5,151 nucleotides of DNA from an uncultured Verrucomicrobiota bacterium (GTDB taxonomy: Bacteria; Verrucomicrobiota; Kiritimatiellia; RFP12; UBA3636). Location of the stretch: contig CAMOEO010000232.1 of NCBI GenBank assembly GCA_946612175.1, positions 1-5,151 of the forward strand, written 5' to 3'. Shown piece after piece: positions 1 through 5,151 of this stretch; within the stretch, counting starts at the first letter, position 1; each line of letters opens with the position of its first letter. The position numbers and the translations under genes are program-made. The notes below the pieces were generated by a model. It had not been told where the DNA came from. It saw only the letters and a list, made by a program, of their open reading frames with translations, and did no database searches.

Positions 1-50
1 AGAAATCCCACGCGGACTCCGCTGACGGCGCGAAGGAGCCCGCCCCGTGA
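1..50 (+). CDS. possible 3' end of an upstream gene (partial)
   Basis: The frame beginning at base 3 reads KSHADSADGAKEPAP and then stops at TGA 48-50. The composition (polar, acidic, Ala/Pro-rich tail) would suit the C-terminus of a protein starting left of the window, and a strong hairpin follows about 45 bp later. Only 15 codons are visible, so no function can be proposed. The frame starting at base 1 is also open through this stretch, which is common at this G+C content, so the reading-frame choice rests mainly on the position of the stop before the hairpin. Confidence 0.3.
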   Translation, partial: KSHADSADGAKEPAP

Positions 51-93
51 ACCCTCCTGCCCGGGAGCGGCGAAGCCGCGGCACCCGGCCGCA

Positions 94-118
94 GCCGGCG
101 CGGCGGGGCCGCGCCGGC
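94..118 (+). terminator. strong G+C hairpin, terminator-like, without T-tract
   Basis: GCCGGCGCGGC (94-104) and GCCGCGCCGGC (108-118) are perfect reverse complements and form an 11-bp, all-G/C stem with a GGG loop. A smaller stem, GCGGC-GAA-GCCGC, lies just before it at 67-79. No run of T follows, so this is not a classical intrinsic terminator. Its place between a likely upstream stop and the promoter at 198 suggests a transcript-end or mRNA-stabilising structure. At this base composition some hairpins arise by chance, but an 11-bp perfect stem is better than most. Confidence 0.4.
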
Positions 119-154
119 GCCCGTCGCATCCCGCCCCCGCCGCTTGGAGCGGGT

Positions 155-184
155 TTTCCCGAAATTGTGGGAAAGTGTGGGAAA
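155..184 (+). promoter_or_regulatory. candidate operator: palindrome plus phased direct repeat
   Basis: TTTCCC (155-160) and GGGAAA (169-174) form the arms of a 20-bp imperfect palindrome with 16 of 20 symmetric positions, centred between 164 and 165. The right arm is repeated: TGTGGGAAA occurs at 166-174 and again at 176-184, exactly 10 bp (one helical turn) apart. The element ends 13 bp upstream of the -35 hexamer, about -78 to -49 relative to the predicted start of transcription. That is where an activator would bind. It stands out as A/T-containing sequence in a very G+C-rich flank. The binding protein is unknown. Confidence 0.4.
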
Positions 185-197
185 TGACGCGGGGGTA

Positions 198-226
198 TTG
201 ACTTCGGCCGCGCCGCCCTGTATTTT
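198..226 (+). promoter_or_regulatory. sigma70-type promoter
   Basis: TTGACT (198-203, 5/6 to consensus) is separated by exactly 17 bp from TATTTT (221-226, 4/6 to consensus, with the key T-A and final T kept). Transcription would start near 233 and give a leader of about 28 nt to ATG 261. Both hexamers stand out strongly against the surrounding G+C-rich sequence, and the spacing is optimal. The promoter lies downstream of the earliest in-frame start (TTG 144), which argues against translation beginning there. Confidence 0.7.
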
Positions 227-246
227 CGGCGGCGTAATCCGCCACG

Positions 247-252
247 AAAGGA
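247..252 (+). promoter_or_regulatory. ribosome binding site deciding the start at 261
   Basis: AAAGGA (247-252) is followed by an 8-nt A/C-rich spacer (253-260) and then ATG 261. This Shine-Dalgarno-like site, together with the signal peptide that begins exactly at this ATG, fixes the start. The alternative in-frame TTG at 144 would add 39 unlikely residues encoded by the promoter region. Confidence 0.75.
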
Positions 253-260
253 AACAACAC

Positions 261-320
261 ATGAAACGCCTCGCCCTCCTCCTCCCCCTCCTCGCCCTCG
301 CCGCCGCGCCGGCGCGGGCC
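261..320 (+). other. Sec signal peptide
   Basis: Residues 1-20 have a short basic start (MKR), a Leu/Ala hydrophobic core (LALLLPLLALAAA) and an A-R-A cleavage site before Lys21. The -3/-1 Ala pair is ideal for signal peptidase I. No Cys follows the core, so it is not a lipoprotein signal. The mature protein would begin KLGYDAEDP. Confidence 0.88.
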
Positions 321-3300
321 AAGCTCGGCTACGACGCCGAGGATCCGATCCGCACGGTCGACGTCTCCGGCGAATACCGCTACCTCGCGCGGCTGCGCGG
401 GCCGGACGGAGCCGAGGTCTCCGCGCGCCGCTATGGCTCGACGTTCATCGACGGCTTCGACTCGCCGATGGACATCTGGAAGCTCACGTGCGGCTCGAAT
501 TCGGTCGACGTCTACCTCTACGGCTACGGCCCAACGAACTCGCTCGCGGCGCCCGAGGGCTTCTCGCTGCTCCCGGAGGACGCGCCCGGGCTCGTGGAGC
601 AGCCGCGGAACACGTCGTTCTCGATCGACCCCGACGGCACCGGCGCGGTCGCGGTCTTCGACGACGACACCCCGACGGTCGGCGCCCGCCGCGCCCGGCG
701 CCGTCCCGCGCCGCCGAAGAAGCCGGCCGCGCCGCCGCCCGCGCCGGGCGAGTGGCCGGGGCTCGGCGATAAGGCCGCGCTCGCGGCGTGGAGCGAAAGC
801 GTCCGCACGAACGCGAACCTCTTCACGGCCGCGCGCTTCCGCGACGAGCAGCTGCTGCCGCTCCTGCGCCGCGAGGCGCTGGAGCCGCTTCTCGCCGGGC
901 CGGACAAGGACGCGGAGTGGATCGGCGAGGCGAAGGACTACGTGGAGCACGAGCTGTGGCTCTGCTGGTTCCGGAGCATGCTGGACCGCCCGAACCCCGA
1001 CTGGGGCCGCGCCTACGACTTCACGGTGAAGGAGGGCTCCAAGGATCCGTTCCTCTCGTGGATGTCGGTCGTCGGCCAGCACAAGTGGCACTGGGACGAC
1101 AAGGCGCGCGCGCAGCTCGCCGAGCTGGAGAAGGCCGCCGCCGCGGGCACGCCCTTCCAGCGCCTCCTCGCCGCCCACGCCCGCAACGCGCTGGATCCGT
1201 CGGAGGAGCACGCCGCCGCCCTGCGCGCGGCCGGCGTCGCGTGGGCGGAGTCCCGCGCCGCGTACCCGGCGGAGTCGCGCGCGGTCTTCAAGGTCCTGCT
1301 CGAGTTCTTCGACAGCGGCGACGAGGCCCTCGCGGCGGCGCTGGAGGCGTCCGGCGCCGATCCGTGGCTCGGGCTCCTCTTCCGCGGCAAGGCCGAGATC
1401 GACGCGGCCTGGAAGGCCCGCGGCAGCGGCTGGGCGTCCACGGTGACGGACGACGGCTGGAAGGGCTTCGGCGAGCACCAGAAGGCGGCGGCCGAGGCGC
1501 TCGAAAAGGCCCACGCGCTCCATCCGGAGTTCCCGAACGCCGCCGCCTACATGGTCAAGGTCTCCGGCGCCGGCTGCGACGGCGACCTGGACCTCTGGTT
1601 CCGCCGCGCGCTCGCGGCGCAGGCCGACAACGCCTACGCCTGGATCCAGTACCGCTGGCACAACCTCCCGCGCTGGGGCGGCTCCGTGGAGCGCATCCGC
1701 CGCCTCTCCGAGGCCGCGCTCGCCACGCGCCGCCACGATTCCTGGATCCCCGTCGAGTGGGCGCGCGGCATGGCGATGGTCCGCGCCGAGACGCGCGCCG
1801 GCGAGAAGGAGTTCTGGACCGACCCAGAGCGCGCGGCGCAGGCGGAGGAGGCGCTCGCGCCGCTGCTCGAGAGCCCCGCCGCGGACTCCCACGTCCGCGC
1901 CGTCGCCGCCGAGGTCCTCTCGGGCGTCCGCTTCCTGCGCGGCGACTTCGAGGGCGCGCTCGCGGCGAACCGCGCGCGCGGCGATTCCTGGACCTGGGGC
2001 GTGATCCGCGACGCGTTCGACGACTACGGTTCGACCGTGACCGTCCTCGACGGCCTCTCCGGCCCGAACGGCGAGCGCATCGCCCCGCTCTACAAGAAAT
2101 ACGCCGACAAGGACTGGGCCGCGTGCGCCGCGGAGGCGGACGCGGTCTGGGACGCCTGCCGCGGCCTCCAGCACATGGAGGCGTGCCTGCTCGCGACGAT
2201 CGCCGCCGAGGCCTGGGCGGAGGTCGGCTACGCCGCCGGCGAGCCGCGCTTCTTCGGCATGCTGCGCAAGCGCCAGTTCTGCGACTGGATCAACTACGAC
2301 TCCGGCTTCACGCTGGAGGAGGGGACCGACGAGGGCTCCGGCCACAGCCGCAACGGCAATCCGCACTGGTTGAAGCTCCAGGCCGAGGTCCCCGCCGCCC
2401 TCGAGGCGTCGGGCCGCTTCGAGCCCTGGGGCGGGGCGGACGCGCCGCACGTTCTGCTCGTCCGCGTCGGCGCGGGCGGCAACTCCTGGGGCCAGGACCC
2501 CGAGAGCCCGTCCGTCGTGCTCTTCCGCGAGAAGGAGCGCCTCGGCGTCGCCGTCCTGCCCGACGTGGGCAGGGACCTGGAGGAGGTCGACGCCGTCGAC
2601 CCCGGGACCGTCGTGTGGCGGCGGCTTCCCGAGGGCTGGCCCGCGCGCTACCGCATCGTCTTCGCCGGCGGCGGCGCCCTCGTCTGGCTCGGCGACGACG
2701 CCGAGCCCGCCGCCGAGCTCGGCGGCTGGACCGACTCCGACGGCGACCCCGTGACGGGCGACGCGCTCCCCGACCGCGTCGGGCTCTGGTTCGGGCACCG
2801 CAACGTCCGCTTCCTCGGCGTCACCCTCCGCAAGCCCGACGACGCGGACGCCGCCCGCGCCGCCGCGCTCGGCGCCGCCGCCTCGGAGAAGGCCGCCGCC
2901 GAGAGGGCCGCCGCCGAGGCCGCGAAGAAGGCGGAGGTCGGGCGCCGCGGTCCTTCCGGCATGGAGTCCGAGGAACTGCGCGAATTCGTCCGGCTGAAGA
3001 TCGAAGGGGACCGCGCATTCGCGGCCGCGGACCTCGAAAGGGCCGCGGCGCTCTACGCCGAGGCCGTCGGCAAGCTCGACGGCAAGGACGACGTCCCCTT
3101 CTTCGGCACCGGGCTCAACGAACTCGCCTGGACGCTCCACCTGCTCGGGCGCGACGCCGAGGCGCTGCCCTACGCGCGCCGCGCCGTTGCCGCGGCCGAG
3201 GACGACGACCCGGGCGCGGTCGCCCTGCGCGACACGCTCGGCGCCGTCCTCGTCGCCGTCGGCGAAACGGCCGAGGCGCGCAAGGTCCTCGAAGAGGCGA

Positions 3301-5003
3301 TCGAGCGCGCCGAACATCCGCGCGTCTGGACGCCTCGGTCCGTGAAGAAGCGGCTCGCGGAATCCCGCGACTACCTCCGCTTCCACCTCGCGCAATGCCT
3401 CGACCGCGAGGGCGACGCCGCCGGCGCCAAGGCGCTCCTCGACGCGCTCCGCGGCGAGGGCTTCGTCCCCGACGCCCCCGAGGACGCCGCCTACGAGGCC
3501 CTCGCCGGAAAGCTCGGCGCCGCGCCCCTCGCGCCGCGCACGCCGCCCGGGCCCGCCGCCCGGCTCCGCGTCTCCTCCCGCTCCGATCTCGAGGCGGCCC
3601 TGAACGGCGCCTCCGCCGCCGCGGGCGACCCGATGCTCGGCGTCCAGGCGAACATCGCGATCCAGGAGGCGATGGACGAGTTCGACTTCCCCGGATTCGA
3701 TCCGTCGCGGCCGGTCGTCGCGTGGTTCCTCTCCGGCGAACTCGAGGACACCATCGTCGCCGTCCCCGGCGACGAGATCCCGGACGACCGCCTCGCGGAA
3801 GGCGACTTCCCCGGCTTCCGCGGCGGCGGCGGAATCCTGCGCGACGAAAACGGCGTCGCCACCGTCGCGAACGACCCGCGCGGCAACGCCTACTTCCACC
3901 ACGACGGGCTCAACGTCTTCCTCACCGGCCCCGACCTCTACCCCGCCGCGACCTCCCTGCTCTCGAACGCCGCCGCGCCGCGTTTCCCCTTCGCGGCCGT
4001 CGAGCTCGAATTCGCGCCGGACGCCGTCGACGAACTCGCGCCGTTCGGGGTCTTCGACTTCGACCCCGCCGCGCTCGGCGCCGTCCGCGTCGGCGTCGGC
4101 TTCGACGAAGCCGACGGCCTCCTCCTCGGCTTCTCCGTCGCGCCGACCAACCCCGTCCCCGCCGCGCCGCCGCTCGACCCCGCCGCGATCCTCTACCGCG
4201 AAGGCGCCGTCCTGAACTTCGCCGTCACCGACTTTTCCGCCGCCTTCGGCGGCTTCGTGGACTGTGTTGCAGGTCTCGTCGAATCGGACGAAGGCCCGTT
4301 CGCCGAGGCCCGCGCCGTCGCCGCGGAGTGCGGCGTGGCGATCACCGACGGCGAACCCGCCGCGACCGCCGCCCTGCTCCGCTCGAAGCGCAATTGCCGG
4401 GCCTGTTCCTGCTACGGGGCGACGTTCGGTTCCGGCCTCCTCGCGATGCGGGGGCGCGTCGACTACCGCGACCCGGAAGATGCCGCGAAGGAGCGCGACG
4501 CGACGAAGGCGTTCGACGCGCTCCGCCCGGAACGGACCTTCCGCGAACTCGACGACGGCTGGGCCGTCGACACCGACTATTCCGTCCTTCCCGACGGCGA
4601 TCCGTCCAAGTCCGTCACGAACTGGTTCGGGAACGCCACGGCGGCGGAAACCCGGCTCGTCCCCGGCACCGCCGCGGTCTACGAAACGACCTGCGCCGCG
4701 CCGGGCGCGGAGATCCCGCCGCCCGCGGGCGCGCCGGACTTCGGGCCGTTCTCGAAGCGCTTCGGCGGCCTCGTCCCGGCGGCGCACATCGAGTTCGACC
4801 TCGCCGCGTGGGCGCCCCGCGTCGCCGCGCCGCGGAAGCTGCCCGACGGCCTCCCCGCCCACGCCCGCGCGACGCTCGACCTCGCCTCCCGCGGCGGCGA
4901 AGTCCTCGGCCTCCTGCGCCTCGACCCGGCCAGCCTGCGCCTCCTCCACGACCTCTCTCCCCTCCGCACCCCCGACGGCGAGGACGCCGAGTTCGACGAC
5001 TGA
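261..5003 (+). CDS. giant exported multidomain TPR protein, function unknown
   Basis: This encodes 1580 residues. A Sec signal peptide (1-20) is followed by a beta-rich N-terminal region (~25-140), a Pro/Arg linker (~141-165) and a long Trp-rich helical repeat region (~169-670) whose core at ~386-490 resembles DUF4034. Next come a beta-sandwich-like domain (~676-858), an Ala-rich charged linker (~861-900), about four TPRs (~905-1085) and a ~480-residue C-terminal module ending in an acidic tail. The signal peptide has no lipobox, and I see no later transmembrane segment or sorting signal, so a soluble periplasmic or secreted protein is most likely. TPRs normally bind proteins, so I infer a scaffold, adaptor or ligand-binding role. 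No catalytic motif was recognised. The gene has its own promoter and a 3' hairpin, suggesting a monocistronic unit. Codon use changes abruptly near residue 901, suggesting a fusion. The reading frame is certain; the function is unknown. Confidence 0.95.
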   Translation: MKRLALLLPLLALAAAPARAKLGYDAEDPIRTVDVSGEYRYLARLRGPDGAEVSARRYGSTFIDGFDSPMDIWKLTCGSNSVDVYLYGYGPTNSLAAPEGFSLLPEDAPGLVEQPRNTSFSIDPDGTGAVAVFDDDTPTVGARRARRRPAPPKKPAAPPPAPGEWPGLGDKAALAAWSESVRTNANLFTAARFRDEQLLPLLRREALEPLLAGPDKDAEWIGEAKDYVEHELWLCWFRSMLDRPNPDWGRAYDFTVKEGSKDPFLSWMSVVGQHKWHWDDKARAQLAELEKAAAAGTPFQRLLAAHARNALDPSEEHAAALRAAGVAWAESRAAYPAESRAVFKVLLEFFDSGDEALAAALEASGADPWLGLLFRGKAEIDAAWKARGSGWASTVTDDGWKGFGEHQKAAAEALEKAHALHPEFPNAAAYMVKVSGAGCDGDLDLWFRRALAAQADNAYAWIQYRWHNLPRWGGSVERIRRLSEAALATRRHDSWIPVEWARGMAMVRAETRAGEKEFWTDPERAAQAEEALAPLLESPAADSHVRAVAAEVLSGVRFLRGDFEGALAANRARGDSWTWGVIRDAFDDYGSTVTVLDGLSGPNGERIAPLYKKYADKDWAACAAEADAVWDACRGLQHMEACLLATIAAEAWAEVGYAAGEPRFFGMLRKRQFCDWINYDSGFTLEEGTDEGSGHSRNGNPHWLKLQAEVPAALEASGRFEPWGGADAPHVLLVRVGAGGNSWGQDPESPSVVLFREKERLGVAVLPDVGRDLEEVDAVDPGTVVWRRLPEGWPARYRIVFAGGGALVWLGDDAEPAAELGGWTDSDGDPVTGDALPDRVGLWFGHRNVRFLGVTLRKPDDADAARAAALGAAASEKAAAERAAAEAAKKAEVGRRGPSGMESEELREFVRLKIEGDRAFAAADLERAAALYAEAVGKLDGKDDVPFFGTGLNELAWTLHLLGRDAEALPYARRAVAAAEDDDPGAVALRDTLGAVLVAVGETAEARKVLEEAIERAEHPRVWTPRSVKKRLAESRDYLRFHLAQCLDREGDAAGAKALLDALRGEGFVPDAPEDAAYEALAGKLGAAPLAPRTPPGPAARLRVSSRSDLEAALNGASAAAGDPMLGVQANIAIQEAMDEFDFPGFDPSRPVVAWFLSGELEDTIVAVPGDEIPDDRLAEGDFPGFRGGGGILRDENGVATVANDPRGNAYFHHDGLNVFLTGPDLYPAATSLLSNAAAPRFPFAAVELEFAPDAVDELAPFGVFDFDPAALGAVRVGVGFDEADGLLLGFSVAPTNPVPAAPPLDPAAILYREGAVLNFAVTDFSAAFGGFVDCVAGLVESDEGPFAEARAVAAECGVAITDGEPAATAALLRSKRNCRACSCYGATFGSGLLAMRGRVDYRDPEDAAKERDATKAFDALRPERTFRELDDGWAVDTDYSVLPDGDPSKSVTNWFGNATAAETRLVPGTAAVYETTCAAPGAEIPPPAGAPDFGPFSKRFGGLVPAAHIEFDLAAWAPRVAAPRKLPDGLPAHARATLDLASRGGEVLGLLRLDPASLRLLHDLSPLRTPDGEDAEFDD
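1416..1730 (+). other. DUF4034-like helical core
   Basis: Residues ~386-490 read as a chain of helices: a GSGWAS start, then a helix containing ALEKAHALHPEFPNAA, then a WFRRAL helix, and then LPRWGGS (469-475) before another Arg-rich helix. A helix-rich block with a Pro-[KR]-Trp-Gly-Gly-Ser motif after a 'residue ~20 from the last alpha repeat' is, from memory, typical of DUF4034 proteins, which are uncharacterised TPR-like proteins. This match is recalled and was not computed. Flanking sequence (~169-385 and ~490-670) is likewise helical with TPR-like spacing of aromatic and small residues. Confidence 0.45.
2286..2834 (+). other. beta-sandwich-like (LamG/DUF1080-type) domain
   Basis: Residues ~676-858 switch from helical to strand-like sequence: alternating hydrophobics such as HVLLVRVG, PSVVLF, LGVAVLP, YRIVFAGGGALVWLG, and a closing VGLWFGHRNVRFLGVTLRK. 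The closing pattern, 'Gly-Leu-aromatic ... Arg-Phe-x-x-Val-x-Leu', is common at the end of concanavalin-like sandwiches such as LamG or DUF1080, which often bind carbohydrate in exported proteins. An Asp-rich loop (DSDGDP, ~825-830) could bind calcium. The fold assignment is an inference from pattern only. Confidence 0.35.
2841..2960 (+). other. Ala-rich charged linker or coiled coil
   Basis: Residues ~861-900 are dominated by Ala with regularly spaced Glu, Lys and Arg (for example EKAAAERAAAEAAKKAE). They should form a long single helix or short coiled coil that separates the sandwich from the TPR block. It ends in a Gly/Pro break (RRGPSG) just before Met901. All Glu codons here are GAG, whereas GAA appears immediately afterwards. 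Confidence 0.6.
2961..3515 (+). other. TPR repeat block (about four repeats)
   Basis: Four helix-turn-helix repeats of about 34 residues can be read: ~909-944 (GDRAFAAADLERAAALYAEA), ~951-984 (NELAWTLHLLGRDAEALPYA), ~987-1020 (DTLGAVLVAVGETAEARKVL) and ~1036-1070 (YLRFHLAQCLDREGDAAGAK). The middle two keep the TPR signature of a large residue, then Leu-Gly, Ala, and a final Pro after the second helix. TPRs provide a concave surface for peptide or protein binding, so a partner protein is likely but not identifiable here. Confidence 0.75.
3558..5000 (+). other. C-terminal module of unknown family with CxxCxC motif
   Basis: Residues ~1100-1580 form a mixed alpha/beta region. It includes the strand-rich VVAWFLSGELEDTIVAVPG (1152-1170), a hydrophobic stretch near FPFAAVELEF, the phrase LDPAAILYREGAVLNFAV and a final ARATLDL...GLLRLDPASLRLL strand-helix. 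Extracytoplasmic modules with this 'P-V-A-x-L ... A-V-P' opening and a later 'L-P-x-x-A' strand resemble DUF3352-like proteins, but this is a weak, recalled similarity. Six of the protein's 14 cysteines lie here (1335, 1357, 1379, 1382, 1384, 1478). The chain ends in an acidic tail, EDAEFDD. Confidence 0.4.
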
Positions 5004-5014
5004 TCCGCGGCTTC

Positions 5015-5052
5015 GCGGGCGGACGGGGCGCGTCGCGCTCCCGTCCGCCCGC
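5015..5052 (+). terminator. 13-bp perfect inverted repeat after the stop codon
   Basis: GCGGGCGGACGGG (5015-5027) and CCCGTCCGCCCGC (5040-5052) are perfect reverse complements around a 12-nt loop that can itself pair partly (GCG/CGC). The stem begins 11 nt after the TGA stop (5001-5003). A short near-palindrome, ATCGGCCCGAT (5053-5063), abuts it. There is no T-tract, so termination would be of the G+C-rich hairpin type or Rho-assisted, or the stem may protect the mRNA 3' end. Confidence 0.6.
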
Positions 5053-5110
5053 ATCGGCCCGATTCCGTCGCACAACCACCGAACAGACGGGACATCCGCA
5101 GAGCCTTGAC

Positions 5111-5149
5111 ATTGTCCACCAACTCCCATTGCCACCAATGTCCACCAAC
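5111..5149. repeat. short direct repeats running off the right edge
   Basis: TGTCCACCAAC occurs at 5113-5123 and again at 5139-5149, a 26-bp period, and the next two bases of the second copy match one of two. A third partial copy, CCACCAA, sits between them at 5132-5138, so CCACCAA occurs three times (5116, 5132, 5142). The composition is unlike the surrounding G+C-rich DNA. The tract begins just after TTGACA (5106-5111) and is cut by the window end, so its full length and purpose cannot be seen. Confidence 0.5.
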
Positions 5150-5151
5150 GC

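Noticed and set aside
144..260. In-frame extension of the main gene to a TTG start at 144, adding 39 residues
   Set aside because: The extension would be encoded by the operator-like repeats and promoter, has no ribosome binding site, and would bury a perfect signal peptide in the interior. ATG 261 has a Shine-Dalgarno site and starts the signal peptide.
433..1029. Overlapping plus-strand open frame near the 5' end of the main gene
   Set aside because: It is Arg/Ser/Thr-rich low-complexity sequence lying out of frame inside the main gene, with no domain and no ribosome binding site of note.
2961..2963. Met901 as the start of a separate second gene
   Set aside because: The frame is continuous with the upstream part and there is no stop. 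The bases before the ATG (ggtccttccggc) contain no ribosome binding site. It may mark an ancestral start at a fusion point, but it is not a current gene start.
4264..5109. Long plus-strand open frame overlapping the 3' end of the main gene
   Set aside because: Its translation is a low-complexity Arg/Pro/Ser/Ala mixture, as expected from reading high-G+C codons out of frame, and it fully overlaps a well-supported coding frame.
5106..5134. TTGACA at 5106-5111 as the -35 of a promoter for a downstream gene
   Set aside because: The -35 is perfect, but the hexamers at 16-18 bp spacing (ATTGCC, TTGCCA, TGCCAC) are poor -10 matches, so a working promoter cannot be supported from what is visible.
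4615..5148. Minus-strand open frames from the right edge (starts near 5148 and 5122)
   Set aside because: The beginnings are translated from the short direct repeats and the remainder is Arg/Gly/Pro/Ala low complexity antisense to the main gene and its 3' hairpin. No supported start or domain was seen.

Overview
This 5.15 kb window is very G+C-rich (roughly 70% by eye) and holds one giant plus-strand gene flanked by short intergenic DNA. The high G+C, the long Ala/Gly/Pro/Arg-rich exported protein, its TPR repeats and its DUF-type extracytoplasmic modules suggest an uncultivated Gram-negative-type bacterium. The Planctomycetota/Verrucomicrobiota (Kiritimatiellae-like) group is my best guess. 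That is an impression of style; no marker gene in the window supports it.

Layout. Bases 1-50 may be the last codons of an upstream plus-strand gene ending in TGA at 48-50. Bases 51-150 are extremely G+C-rich and contain a perfect 11-bp stem with a 3-nt loop (94-118), a plausible end-of-transcript structure. Bases 154-260 are the only A+T-richer patch. They hold an imperfect palindrome and a 10-bp-phased direct repeat (155-184), a good sigma70-type promoter (TTGACT, 17-bp spacer, TATTTT; 198-226) and a Shine-Dalgarno sequence 8 nt before ATG 261. The gene runs 261-5003 (1580 aa). A perfect 13-bp inverted repeat (5015-5052) follows the stop. The right edge (5111-5151) begins a short direct-repeat tract that continues out of the window.

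The protein has a Sec signal peptide, a small N-terminal beta-rich region, a Pro/Arg linker, a long helical repeat region with a DUF4034-like core around PRWGGS, a beta-sandwich-like domain, an Ala-rich linker, about four TPRs and a ~480-residue C-terminal module with a CxxCxC motif. It looks like a secreted or periplasmic scaffold or binding protein. No catalytic motif was recognised and no function can be assigned.

The most informative observation is a sharp codon-usage break inside the gene near base 2960. By hand count, Glu is encoded by GAA 3 times out of 66 before that point and 25 times out of 50 after it. The break falls at the junction between the Ala-rich linker and the TPRs, which suggests fusion of two parts with different histories. 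The gene appears to be a single-gene transcription unit, so there is no operon context, and I see no defence, mobile or CRISPR system here.
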